Below, one piece after another: positions 11,152-20,032 of a stretch of DNA of 64,000 nucleotides (position 1 is its first letter; each line of letters opens with the position of its first letter). The position numbers and the translations under genes were made by a program. This DNA is from Puniceicoccaceae bacterium (GTDB lineage Bacteria > Verrucomicrobiota > Verrucomicrobiia > Opitutales > JAFGAQ01): positions 381,399 to 445,398 of the forward strand of contig JANQOQ010000008.1 of the NCBI GenBank assembly GCA_028285755.1, written 5' to 3'. The notes beneath the pieces are model-generated. The model was not told where the DNA came from and searched no databases. It saw nothing but the letters and a program-made list of their open reading frames with translations.

Positions 11152-11167
11152 TATAGTATATTCTATA
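11152..11167. promoter_or_regulatory. Short palindrome in a 44-bp divergent intergenic region
   Basis: TATAG, six bases, CTATA lies midway between the start codons of the GH2 gene and the FN3 lipoprotein gene. With only 44 bp between the two starts, promoters must overlap each other or the coding sequences. The palindrome could be an operator, or simply AT-rich -10 sequence. No second copy was noticed elsewhere in the window. Confidence 0.25.
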
Positions 11168-11191
11168 TCCCATCATCACTGAGCCCTGACA

Positions 11192-14100
11192 ATGCAAACC
11201 TCAAATTTCTTCCTAATGGCAAAACTTATACAACCCATACTTATATCTCTGCTTCTACTGACAGGTTGCAATGGTCAGTCTTCGCTGCCGGTAGTTAACG
11301 ACCTTTCCGTTCAAAATGTGACCAGCAGCACTATCCAGCTCAATTGGTCAAGTGCCACTCAATCTCACCTCGGCTATCGCGTTTATCGTTCTGCTGATGC
11401 TGGTCAGAGTTGGACCTTGATTGACCAACTTCCTGCCTCCACACAGCAATATATCGCCTACAATCTCGCGCCTGCAACTGGATTCAGTTTCAAGCTCAAT
11501 GCGTTTTCGCGCGATCAGGAAGCCGCCGATTCCAATATTGTCAGTGCTACCACTGAGGCTCAAGGTGAGCAGGGCGCAAATTGGTTTTGGTGGGAGGGTG
11601 AGTCTTTTTCCAGTAATACTGCACCCCGAGCCGAGGGCACATTGAGCCCCGGTAATAATCAATCCCTGCAAGCGATACTCTCCAATGGTGATGGATTTGG
11701 CCTCACCCTTACGGATTCAGATGTCTCGAGCGGCTTTCGATACGTATTGAGTTACGAAGTTGTTGCTCCAGTGGATGGCACTTACTTCCTTTATGTGCGC
11801 AAGCCCTGGAACTACAGTTGGTTTGGTTGGGCTTTTAATACTACAGACAATGATTCGCTGACTATTGTGGACGATTCCCGCAACCGCCTGGAGGATATCT
11901 CCTACATCCAGCATTTCCCAATGAGTTGGGTGGAAATCGGTAGCGCCGAACTTACAGCGGGTCCCCACACATTCAATGTAGTGCTCGATCCCCGCCTGTT
12001 CAAGGAACCCGGCAATCTCGCTTCCATCAATCAATATTTTTACGATGCCTTTTTGGCATCTACGAGTCCCGAGAATCCGTCGTCTACACTCAAACCGGGT
12101 GCAAAATACGCCAAGGTGGAAAACGGTAAATGGGCATTTGAGCCGGATCCGGACACTTTCTCTGCGGAAGCCCTGTGGGACTTACGTTCTCTCAATGAGG
12201 AGACTGCCGGGCAAAGTGGTTTTGTTTCGCAGCAAGGCGATCAATTCCTGCTGGGTGATGGCGAGCCCGTGCGCTTCTTTGGATTCGTAAAGGCAAACAC
12301 CAGCGCCAGCTATGAGGCCATGCGCAGACAGGCTGAATTTTATGCGAAGCGAGGGGTGAATCTTGTCCGTTTTCATAAGAGTTTTTATGACAATAGCGCG
12401 GATAGTATGAGCTTTGTAAACCCGAAGCAGGTAGACGACTTGCAGCGCACAGTCGCCGCTTACAAGGAATCGGGTATTTACACGAAGTCTTCCCACTACT
12501 TTGTACTGGGTCTGCGAATTAACCCGGACTGGGGCATTGATGGTTACACCGAGGAATGGACGCAAAACCATAACCGGGCTCCCTTTGGGGTCATGTTTTG
12601 GGATGAAAAAATGACCGAAGCCTTCCGGGACTGGATGCTCGCCATTTATGGCAGCGTAAACCCCTACACCGGAATCACACTTGCGGAGGATCCCGCGCTG
12701 GCGATCATTGAGTTGGTTAATGAGGATAATGTATTCTTTTGGACGCATAACCTGGGTGAACTCCCGCCCGAGCAACTCGCCAAGCTCCAGGGCAGATTCT
12801 TTGATTGGGTGATCAATAAGCACGGCTCTCTACAAAATGCTTACGCCGCCTGGGGTGAAGGCTCGGTTAATGCCAATGACGATGAGGCAGCCCGCCAGCT
12901 TGTGGTCGCCGGGGCAGGGGATATGGCATTCGGAACGAAAGAGGGAGGCGCGGGCAAACGCATGGAGGATATGATCGCCTTCTACACAGAGCTTCAATAT
13001 GGTTGGTATGCAGGTATAAAGGCCTGGATGCAGGAAGAACTCGGAGTACAGTGCACTTTTGTAGCGGGTAATTGGCGCACCAGTAACGACTCGCTATTGC
13101 TCGATATTGAGCGCTATACCTATACGGCAGCTGGCGTCATCGACCTCCATAACTATGTGGCGGCTGAGTATGATGAATCCGTAAGCAACCGTAGCTGGGA
13201 AGTAAACCGATTGGACCGCTTCCAGACCAAATACACCGTTCACAAGCCTGATGAGATTTCAGCCGCTTATGAGCAGGTAGCCGGGCACCCCAGCTTCATT
13301 TCCGAATTTACCTGGGTGAATCCATCGGACGCGGCAGCTGAGGGTCCCATGATGATATCATCCGTTGCGGCGATGAATGACATTGACGGCTTTACATGGT
13401 TTGCCACTCGCCATCTGGATTGGGCTTCAGGGCTTGATAAGTGGCCGATCGCTAGCCCCAGTATACTCGGCCAGTTTCCCGGCACTGCGTTGATGTATCG
13501 CCGGGGGGATCTGCAATTAGCGCCGGTGGTTGTTAATGAAGGACGCACCCTGCAGTCTATGTATGCACGCGAGCCTTCGATTATTACGCAAAGTGTCGGT
13601 TTTGACCCGACGCGCGACAGCGGTAGCGATAATACAGGAAGTGTTGACTCCTACTCATTCCTGGTGGGCAAAGTAGAAGTCAGCTTCGGAACGGATGAAG
13701 ATGTGATCGACCAGGCAACGCTCGATGCTTCGATTGACCGGGACAACGGCACAATCTCAAGTGCCACCGGAGAACTTCAATTCAATATTCAGCAAGGTCT
13801 TTTCACGCTGAACACGCCACGCAGCCAGGGGGCAACCGGAAAGCTGGCGGACGTAGGAGCGATAGATCTTTCGGATATCGTCATCAACAGCAGTAACGAA
13901 TTTGGTGCAATCCTGGTCATTTCTCTTCAGGATGCTCCACTTGGAAGCAGCAGTGAAATTCTTATCCAGAGTGCTACCCAGGATAAACCGTTTGGGTGGA
14001 CGACAAGTTTCCTAGACATCACGGATTCCAATGATCAGCTCCGCACGGTTGAGCAAATCGACTCTATGGGCGAGTTGCCCTTTAACGTCGTCACTACGCA

Positions 14101-14269
14101 GGCTACTGTCCTGCTGAAAGGAATTACGACAGATCATGCTCCGGTGGTCACCGTGTTGGACGAAAATGGAATGCCCAGAAATGCAGCCATTACTCAGTTT
14201 ACTGAAGAAGGCCTATTGATTACACTACCGATCAACGCGCTATATACGCATATCCAACTTGGTCGGTAG
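11192..14269 (+). CDS. Large lipoprotein: FN3 + carbohydrate-binding-like domain + GH-A-clan (GH5-like) hydrolase
   Basis: 1025 residues. A lipoprotein signal ends in L-L-L-L-T-G-C (Cys26), so the protein is probably membrane-anchored; an alternative start at 11216 (M-A-K-L-I) gives a shorter signal. Residues about 33-122 form a fibronectin-III domain. Residues about 128-290 look like a beta-sandwich carbohydrate-binding module (W-W-E-G-E-S at its start). From about 330 a TIM-barrel pattern begins: F-F-G-F-V-K-A-N, then R-G-V-N-L-V-R-F-H. The presumed acid/base is Glu511 in E-L-V-N-E-D-N and the nucleophile Glu705 in F-I-S-E-F-T. A beta-rich C-terminal region follows. The order resembles GH5-like enzymes, but I cannot place it in a known subfamily. 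Neighbours suggest a mannan-type substrate. Confidence 0.72.
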   Translation: MQTSNFFLMAKLIQPILISLLLLTGCNGQSSLPVVNDLSVQNVTSSTIQLNWSSATQSHLGYRVYRSADAGQSWTLIDQLPASTQQYIAYNLAPATGFSFKLNAFSRDQEAADSNIVSATTEAQGEQGANWFWWEGESFSSNTAPRAEGTLSPGNNQSLQAILSNGDGFGLTLTDSDVSSGFRYVLSYEVVAPVDGTYFLYVRKPWNYSWFGWAFNTTDNDSLTIVDDSRNRLEDISYIQHFPMSWVEIGSAELTAGPHTFNVVLDPRLFKEPGNLASINQYFYDAFLASTSPENPSSTLKPGAKYAKVENGKWAFEPDPDTFSAEALWDLRSLNEETAGQSGFVSQQGDQFLLGDGEPVRFFGFVKANTSASYEAMRRQAEFYAKRGVNLVRFHKSFYDNSADSMSFVNPKQVDDLQRTVAAYKESGIYTKSSHYFVLGLRINPDWGIDGYTEEWTQNHNRAPFGVMFWDEKMTEAFRDWMLAIYGSVNPYTGITLAEDPALAIIELVNEDNVFFWTHNLGELPPEQLAKLQGRFFDWVINKHGSLQNAYAAWGEGSVNANDDEAARQLVVAGAGDMAFGTKEGGAGKRMEDMIAFYTELQYGWYAGIKAWMQEELGVQCTFVAGNWRTSNDSLLLDIERYTYTAAGVIDLHNYVAAEYDESVSNRSWEVNRLDRFQTKYTVHKPDEISAAYEQVAGHPSFISEFTWVNPSDAAAEGPMMISSVAAMNDIDGFTWFATRHLDWASGLDKWPIASPSILGQFPGTALMYRRGDLQLAPVVVNEGRTLQSMYAREPSIITQSVGFDPTRDSGSDNTGSVDSYSFLVGKVEVSFGTDEDVIDQATLDASIDRDNGTISSATGELQFNIQQGLFTLNTPRSQGATGKLADVGAIDLSDIVINSSNEFGAILVISLQDAPLGSSSEILIQSATQDKPFGWTTSFLDITDSNDQLRTVEQIDSMGELPFNVVTTQATVLLKGITTDHAPVVTVLDENGMPRNAAITQFTEEGLLITLPINALYTHIQLGR

Positions 14270-14307
14270 GCTTCTAGGGATGCGATATCGCCTATATTTT
14301 TAGTCGG

Positions 14308-14664
14308 CTACTTCGCCTTACGCACATCAATAAAGTATTTCACACAAAGAAACAAAAATACTCCGCAGATTCCGATCATGAGCAATTGGGAAATGGTTGC
14401 AAGATTCAGTACGAATTCTCCCTGGATACTGACCGGTATTAAGCGCCCGAGGGGGGCAATAAAGCCTAGTAATCCAAAAACGGCTGCAATATGCATTCCC
14501 AGTTTTAAATTTTTAATGGCGATGAGGCTACTGATCAAAATCGGTAGCCCAAAAAATGCCGGTATGAGTGCAGTAACACTGGCTGCACCCCCCATAATGT
14601 AGCCGCCAATTCCCACCAGTATTAAAAGAATGCCCGTAATAATGCCTACTCGTATCATATTCAT
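14308..14664 (-). CDS. Small four-helix membrane protein, function unknown
   Basis: 118 residues with four hydrophobic segments (about 5-25, 29-49, 55-77 and 88-110), joined by very short loops, and a basic C-terminus (D-V-R-K-A-K). Gly/Ala/Ile-rich helices and a compact layout resemble small integral membrane proteins of unknown function such as the TMEM14/UPF0136 group, but no diagnostic motif was seen. It follows the sulfatase gene by 72 bp on the same strand and ends 38 bp from the convergent lipoprotein gene. No function is proposed. Confidence 0.6.
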   Translation of the reverse strand: MNMIRVGIITGILLILVGIGGYIMGGAASVTALIPAFFGLPILISSLIAIKNLKLGMHIAAVFGLLGFIAPLGRLIPVSIQGEFVLNLATISQLLMIGICGVFLFLCVKYFIDVRKAK

Positions 14665-14736
14665 AGCGTTGAATCTTACGCAATTGGGCTCGCTGACAAG
14701 TCATCAGCTCACTTTTATGCCTGAGCCTCAAGTTGG

Positions 14737-16284
14737 CTAGTGAGTATTTGTCTGAGTCTCTATCTGTAGATACTTTGCCTTTTTCGCTTCAGCAATACGC
14801 GCATCCAATCGCGTTTCCAGTTCCTTGAGAATATCCGCGTATTCAGGCTTATCTGCCAGATTTGTGAATTGCTGGGGGTCCTTCTCCATATCGTAGAGCA
14901 TGTATTCATTAGGCCCGTCTTCGTTCACATAACGCATGAGTGCCCATCGCTCTGTTCGCAGGCTGAAATGCGAATGCACTTGGGTAATGGCATCATTACG
15001 CTTACTGGCTGCTTCCGGATTATCCAGTAGATGAGCAAAACTCTTGCCCTGGATTGCGTCCGGTGCTTTAAGGCCGGCCAGTTCAGCAATGGTTGGGTAA
15101 ATGTCCACAAACTCGATTAATGCGTCACTCTTGCGGTTCGATTGCTTCTGCCCGGGCGCACTGATGATTAATGGAGCGCGAGCGCTCTCTTCCATGAGGC
15201 TATGCTTCTGCCACATCGTGTGCTCACCCAAGTGATAACCATGGTCAGACATGAACACAATGATAGTATCATCCGCCAAATCCAGTTTCTCCAGGGTGTC
15301 CAAAAGCCGACCGACTTGCTCATCCATATAATGGATGGAGGCATAATAGCCACGCAGGCCTTTTCGTTGTGCTTCGAGTGTAAGCTTATAATTGGCTGCA
15401 TTGGTATGACGTTGTGCTACGATGGGTATATCCTCAAGATCGCCTTCCGGTACTTCAGGCAGGAGCATTTCGTCCGCCACAAAGGGTTTAAACGAACGCT
15501 TGGGTGCTACAAAGGGTGCATGCGGTCTTACAAAACCAACACCGAGAAAAAATGGGGTATCGTTGTTCGCTCGTTCTTTTAAAAGCTTAATCGCCTTATG
15601 GGTGGCAGCACCATCTGCAAGCTCTTCATCCTCTACATCCGTTTCAATAATCACAAAATCATTACCCTGGTGGTTGCCATGATGGATGTAAAAACGGCCT
15701 CCCTGATGCCGTTGCGCATACCACTTTTCCCGGTATTCTTCAAACACCGGTGTGCTGTCCACAAGCATCACGTCCTCCACGATGCCGGGTGTCAGCGATT
15801 CCATTACGCTGACATTGTAGCGTTCATGCCATGAATCAGCATGGTCGGAGCCATTGTCCCCACTAAAAATGTGCCCGGGCACCCCCATATGATAAATTTT
15901 GCTAACGCGACCACTCCAATAACCGGAGTTTTTGAATAGTTCGGGCAATGTCGGAGTTTTTACATTAAGCATATCCCGATTGCCAACTACTCCATTGGTT
16001 AATGGATAGAGCCCCGTCATTATAGAAGCGCGGGAGGGTCCGCAGAGCGGAAACTGGGAATACGCACGGGTGAATGAGGTGCCGCGTTGAGCGAGTCTGT
16101 CGAGGTTCGGAGTTAGGGACTGGGGATGCCCGAAGCCGCTCAGCGCACTACTCAGGTCATCCGCGATTATAAAAAGGACATTCGGGGCTTTTTCGGAATC
16201 ACCTGCCTGAATAAAACCCGGCACAGCAAAGACGATCAAAGTAAGTCTGAGTAAATGAGTAAAAAGGGGCTTTCGTATATTCAC
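14737..16284 (-). CDS. Sulfatase, iduronate-2-sulfatase-like, secreted
   Basis: 515 residues with a signal peptide (about 1-27, ending I-Q-A). A formylglycine-dependent sulfatase that removes sulfate esters from sugars. Cys81 in L-C-G-P-S-R-A-S is the residue converted to formylglycine. Metal ligands are visible in F-I-I-A-D-D-L (residues about 38-44) and M-S-D-H-G-Y-H-L-G-E. The Q-F-P-L-C-G-P-S-R pattern and G-Y-H-L-G-E are those of the iduronate-2-sulfatase-like S1 group (family knowledge). It needs a maturation enzyme, which is not in this window. It starts 11 bp after the SbtB-like gene, so it may be cotranscribed with sbtA-sbtB. The true substrate is not readable; marine relatives act on algal polysaccharides. 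Confidence 0.92.
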   Translation of the reverse strand: MNIRKPLFTHLLRLTLIVFAVPGFIQAGDSEKAPNVLFIIADDLSSALSGFGHPQSLTPNLDRLAQRGTSFTRAYSQFPLCGPSRASIMTGLYPLTNGVVGNRDMLNVKTPTLPELFKNSGYWSGRVSKIYHMGVPGHIFSGDNGSDHADSWHERYNVSVMESLTPGIVEDVMLVDSTPVFEEYREKWYAQRHQGGRFYIHHGNHQGNDFVIIETDVEDEELADGAATHKAIKLLKERANNDTPFFLGVGFVRPHAPFVAPKRSFKPFVADEMLLPEVPEGDLEDIPIVAQRHTNAANYKLTLEAQRKGLRGYYASIHYMDEQVGRLLDTLEKLDLADDTIIVFMSDHGYHLGEHTMWQKHSLMEESARAPLIISAPGQKQSNRKSDALIEFVDIYPTIAELAGLKAPDAIQGKSFAHLLDNPEAASKRNDAITQVHSHFSLRTERWALMRYVNEDGPNEYMLYDMEKDPQQFTNLADKPEYADILKELETRLDARIAEAKKAKYLQIETQTNTH

Positions 16285-16295
16285 AATATAGGGGT

Positions 16296-16616
16296 CTAGA
16301 ATTTTTTCGGACGCAGGATTTCCACATCTTCAACATAGGTTATGCCCGGGTAGTTTTGAAAGAATTGGTCAGCTACCTCATTCATGATTTTCTCGGCAAT
16401 TTCCTTGCCGTTAACAATCACCTCAATCTTAACGTTTGCAAAATCATCGATCACCGATGCTCGGGACGAGGTAGGTCGTATATTGCGATTTCCTTTTCCT
16501 CCGGCAGGGACAATCGTGTAACCGGTAGCCCCACAAGCTTCAATGATGTCGCACACGCCTTTGGAAATCAATTTTTCGGTAATGATGATGACTTTTTCTG
16601 CTCTGTGAAGGGTCAT
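16296..16616 (-). CDS. sbtB: PII-like regulatory protein, SbtB type
   Basis: 106 residues with a PII fold pattern: an opening beta-strand K-V-I-I-I-T-E-K, helix with G-V-C-D-I-I-E-A-C-G-A-T-G-Y-T, then the T-loop region G-G-K-G-N-R-N-I-R. In cyanobacteria SbtB binds adenine nucleotides (cAMP, ATP/ADP, c-di-AMP) and gates SbtA. The canonical PII uridylylation tyrosine is absent. The Cys-containing C-terminal extension of many cyanobacterial SbtB proteins is missing; the protein ends E-I-L-R-P-K-K-F. It lies 17 bp downstream of the sbtA-like gene, the arrangement seen in cyanobacteria, which is the main reason for the name. Confidence 0.85.
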   Translation of the reverse strand: MTLHRAEKVIIITEKLISKGVCDIIEACGATGYTIVPAGGKGNRNIRPTSSRASVIDDFANVKIEVIVNGKEIAEKIMNEVADQFFQNYPGITYVEDVEILRPKKF

Positions 16617-16633
16617 TTTAATTTTCTCCTGAT

Positions 16634-17641
16634 TTAAAGATTAAAGACGATTTGCCCCAATGCAATATACAGGGGGATACAAATGGCGATTGCCACTGGG
16701 GTTCCCACACTGGTGGACGCACCGATGTAGGCTGAGGGGTTTGCCGTGGGGATACCTCCCCGCAAGGTAGGTGGGCCCGAAATGTCCGAGTTCGAGGATG
16801 CCAGAATGGCAAGTAAGATTACACCTCCCGGGCTGAATCCCACTAGCTCATGGGCAACATAACCGAGTCCGAAAGCCATCAGTCCGTGCAGGATGGGTGC
16901 AAAAAACGCATAGATCGCATACCAGTGAGCAACGGACCGCAGCTCACTTAGTCGGGTATAGGCTTCCATACCCATGATCAGTAGCAAAATGGACAAAAAA
17001 CCTCGGAAGAGCGGATCGTAAAAGCTCTCAAAAATACGCTCCGGCTGAGTTACAAAGCCAAGCGCAAGCCCCAAAATCAACGCCGACAACGCCGAACCTT
17101 GCAGACTATCCTTCACGATGCCCCATACATTAACTTTGGCATTACCGCCTTCTTTTTTCTTCTTCTGGTAGATATTTGCGAGCACGACTGCGAGAATCAG
17201 TGCTGGAATATCCATAAATGGATATAGCGCAGGTACCCAGGCTTCAAAAGTGATGGTCTCCTCTTCAAGAACTACGATTGCCGCCGCCAGAGTAGACGCA
17301 CTGACTGCCCCAAACAAACCCGCAGTCGCAATACCGTCCTCTTTCCTGATCCCCGGTAGCCAGGAGAAAAACAAAATACCCGCCAATACAATCACCACAC
17401 CAATCAGCACCGAAATAATGGCGGGCAAAAACATATCGGTAAGATTTGCGTCCCGGATTTCCATGCCTCCCTGAATACCGATCTTCATTAACAACATGAA
17501 TACCACAAATTGGTAGATAGCACTGGGTATCTGCAGTTTACTGCCTAAAGCGGCAAGCAACATCCCACCGATAAGAAAACCCAAGGTCGGGGATTGAAAC
17601 TGCACCAGCAGGCGCATCAGAAAATCGATCAAAAAATCCAT
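16634..17641 (-). CDS. sbtA: Sodium-dependent bicarbonate transporter family protein (SbtA, DUF897)
   Basis: 335 residues, about ten membrane helices in two inverted halves. Cyanobacterial SbtA imports bicarbonate with sodium. The first-half binding signature is visible as G-A-V-S-A-S-T (near residue 108), matching the Ser-rich substrate site of SbtA. The second half has A-S-S-N-S-D-I-S-G-P-P-T-L-R-G-G-I-P-T-A-N-P-S, the expected counterpart. It is upstream of the SbtB-like gene by 17 bp. In a heterotroph the role may be to supply bicarbonate for carboxylases, or another anion; the substrate has not been shown for such homologues. A roughly 650-bp gap lies upstream. Confidence 0.85.
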   Translation of the reverse strand: MDFLIDFLMRLLVQFQSPTLGFLIGGMLLAALGSKLQIPSAIYQFVVFMLLMKIGIQGGMEIRDANLTDMFLPAIISVLIGVVIVLAGILFFSWLPGIRKEDGIATAGLFGAVSASTLAAAIVVLEEETITFEAWVPALYPFMDIPALILAVVLANIYQKKKKEGGNAKVNVWGIVKDSLQGSALSALILGLALGFVTQPERIFESFYDPLFRGFLSILLLIMGMEAYTRLSELRSVAHWYAIYAFFAPILHGLMAFGLGYVAHELVGFSPGGVILLAILASSNSDISGPPTLRGGIPTANPSAYIGASTSVGTPVAIAICIPLYIALGQIVFNL

Positions 17642-18298
17642 CTGCTCAATATCATATACCGCGGATGAACCCTGATACTACATTAAGTCCGGTACACCCG
17701 CTTACTACTATAACAACCCACCACTTTTCCAAACACCCTCGCAAAAGCAACAATATTCATGAAAAGTGGATTTGCCATGCCAATAGACTTCCAAAGAACT
17801 GCACCTTCGTTGACTAAATGTTATAAAGACAAGACTGAAATGTCCAAAATTTGCAGTTTTCATGGAATTTGAAATGGTAATTCAAAAAAGTTTCAAACAG
17901 TATTAAATCGATATAACTTGGGGAGTCAGATCGATTACTATTTTGAGAAAAATGCCGAAGGATTGAGATTTTGGGGCATAATATCCGGTTCATATGGCAA
18001 GCTAGGGGGAGGGCAGGGCGTTTCGGTGTTTAGTCATATGTGAGCTTACTTGTCTCTTGAAAAAATAGAGGGGTCAAAAGCTGAGAAGCTCACCAATGCA
18101 CATAAAACCTAAATGAGCCGACATCCGCCTTGCTTATGATTGACCCATAGGTTCATTCATTCCAAACCCTAACGCCCACAAGACCAAGATCCGCAGATTG
18201 TTCCAGTTGAGAATAGGTCTTATCCAGATCATGCAGATCGATAGATTACAGAGATCAGCGACTGAGAATATCGGCTACTAAAAGGATGATCGTTTAAT
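17642..18298. other. Long intergenic region without a recognised gene
   Basis: 657 bp between the DUF5060/DUF4038 gene and sbtA. All frames are interrupted. It is AT-rich on the sbtA side. Near 18105-18250 the minus strand has a short stretch reading about 30 residues (including L-D-K-T-Y-S-Q-L-E-Q-S) before a stop, which could be a decayed gene end but is too short to assign. No RNA family, terminal inverted repeats or CRISPR-like repeats were seen. It presumably carries the sbtA promoter. Confidence 0.5.
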
Positions 18299-19954
18299 CT
18301 AGATACGCTTCAGCACGAGTAGGTAATCATTCTGAGACGGGGCTTCCAGTTCTAAAATGGGTGCACAATGGGTGCCGGGCACTGATTCCCATTCGTTGTT
18401 ACGCGGGTCAAACCACCTGACTTCATATTGCCATCCGAGAGCGTTTCGTATCTGTATTATATCCCCTCGTGGGATGTAGGCGATGATCGTGCTTCGATCG
18501 ACACTTTCGGATACGCTTACAAAGTGATTGTATACTTTATCGCCCGGCTGCTTAAGCAACAGATGGGACGCTGGTCTGAAGTCCCACCAGGCAAAGGTTT
18601 CGAAAAATCCAATAAGATAACCCATTTGTTTGCCTCCTGCAAATTGCAGGCATTGCCTCCAGGTGCTGGTACCAGGAGGATGGCGGTGGTTTAAAATGCG
18701 CTCTCCGGGCTGCTGTAACCAGGGCCATATGCCATTAGCACCATAGCTGATACCCGCAACCGGGGTTGCCAGGATACTCCAGTAAGCGGCATTGCGAACA
18801 TCCTCGGCATCGATGTTAAAGTAAATTTCCTCGTAATTCGGCTCGACGTTAATAAAGGGGCGAGGCGCGATCTGGCTCCACTTTGTGGCATGGGGACCTT
18901 TGTTAATCCAGTTCACTACTTCTTCACCAGAGTTGTGGCTCGATTGATAGCCAACAATCTGATACCATTCTTCTTTATCGTAGATATCGCCCAACCACGC
19001 CCGGGTGGGGTGTGTGGAGGTTACCCCCTGAATCCCCCTAGAGAATACGCGATGCGCGATTTCCAGCCAGCGATCTTCGTTATATTCATCATATTTGCCA
19101 TCTCCCCCAAGCATCCAGACGACGTGGTTACCATTTAACCGCGCGGCAATGTATTTGGCAAGCAGGGCGGCTTCCCGTACCGGCAGGTAATAGCCCGGAC
19201 TCAGATGCGTAGCATCCCCGAAGGGCAACGCCCACAGCAATATCGGCACTGCCACCAGGCCATGTTGGTTAATCGCGTCTGCCCGGGCATCAATATCTTT
19301 AAAAAAATCCGGATTGAGCTTGATGTGACCGCTCCCAGTAAATGCGACTCTGCCTTTGCGGTCCTTATCCAGACCACGCCATTGAGTGGTTACAAACTGG
19401 ATCGCGGTAAAGTTCTGCTCTGCACGGAATGCCAGGTATTCCTGCCACTCTTCATCCGTTGCCTTCATCGCTCCGTTCCAGGTAGTATCCGCCAGCCAGA
19501 AAAAGGGAGTGCCATCTTGGTGACTCAGGTGATAAGTGCCCCGGGTTTGCACAATGGGTCCATGCTGATGCAAACTGAGCTGACTATTTCCAACAACACA
19601 TTTGAATGTACCACCGATACCGTGGAGACCCGCATTCTCAGTATCTGAGCACACGGTACGATAGCTCCATTCACCTGGTTCGCGCGGCATAAAACGGATT
19701 TTCCATTCCCTACCGCCATTCCAAAATCCGTTAACCCTGATTTCCTTACCGGAAGGGGCGGTGAACAAGGCGTAAAAATCCTCCACATCATAGAGTGGGT
19801 TTTCATACTGAGATGTGCTTTCAAGCGTTAGTTCATACTTTGACCAGAGTATGGCCTGTTCATCTGCGGCGTCGGTATCCGCCTTACAAAATACCGTCGT
19901 TATTAAAAGGAATTTACCGACGATAATCAAAATCAAGTGAAAGTTTGTTTTCAT
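18299..19954 (-). CDS. DUF5060/DUF4038 glycoside-hydrolase-like protein, secreted
   Basis: 551 residues with a signal peptide (about 1-25). An N-terminal beta-sandwich of the DUF5060 type (about 35-115) contains the F-T-A-P-S-G-K-E-I-R-V-N-G-F pattern and W-K-I-R-F-M-P-R-E-P-G-E-W. A DUF4038-type TIM barrel follows (about 130-460): F-F-W-L-A-D-T-T-W, then V-W-M-L-G-G-D-G-K, and N-V-E-P-N-Y-E as a candidate catalytic acid region. A short C-terminal beta domain of the putative collagen-binding type follows (about 475-551). Related proteins include apiosidase-like and other GH140-like enzymes (family knowledge). It sits 78 bp after a sulfatase in the same orientation. The exact activity is unknown. 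Confidence 0.82.
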   Translation of the reverse strand: MKTNFHLILIIVGKFLLITTVFCKADTDAADEQAILWSKYELTLESTSQYENPLYDVEDFYALFTAPSGKEIRVNGFWNGGREWKIRFMPREPGEWSYRTVCSDTENAGLHGIGGTFKCVVGNSQLSLHQHGPIVQTRGTYHLSHQDGTPFFWLADTTWNGAMKATDEEWQEYLAFRAEQNFTAIQFVTTQWRGLDKDRKGRVAFTGSGHIKLNPDFFKDIDARADAINQHGLVAVPILLWALPFGDATHLSPGYYLPVREAALLAKYIAARLNGNHVVWMLGGDGKYDEYNEDRWLEIAHRVFSRGIQGVTSTHPTRAWLGDIYDKEEWYQIVGYQSSHNSGEEVVNWINKGPHATKWSQIAPRPFINVEPNYEEIYFNIDAEDVRNAAYWSILATPVAGISYGANGIWPWLQQPGERILNHRHPPGTSTWRQCLQFAGGKQMGYLIGFFETFAWWDFRPASHLLLKQPGDKVYNHFVSVSESVDRSTIIAYIPRGDIIQIRNALGWQYEVRWFDPRNNEWESVPGTHCAPILELEAPSQNDYLLVLKRI

Positions 19955-20032
19955 AGTATCCTGCCCGTCTTTATTTCAGTTTGTTGTTCAGATAAATGGG
20001 TTGTTGAAGTTATTAATAATGGGTGGGGTTCA

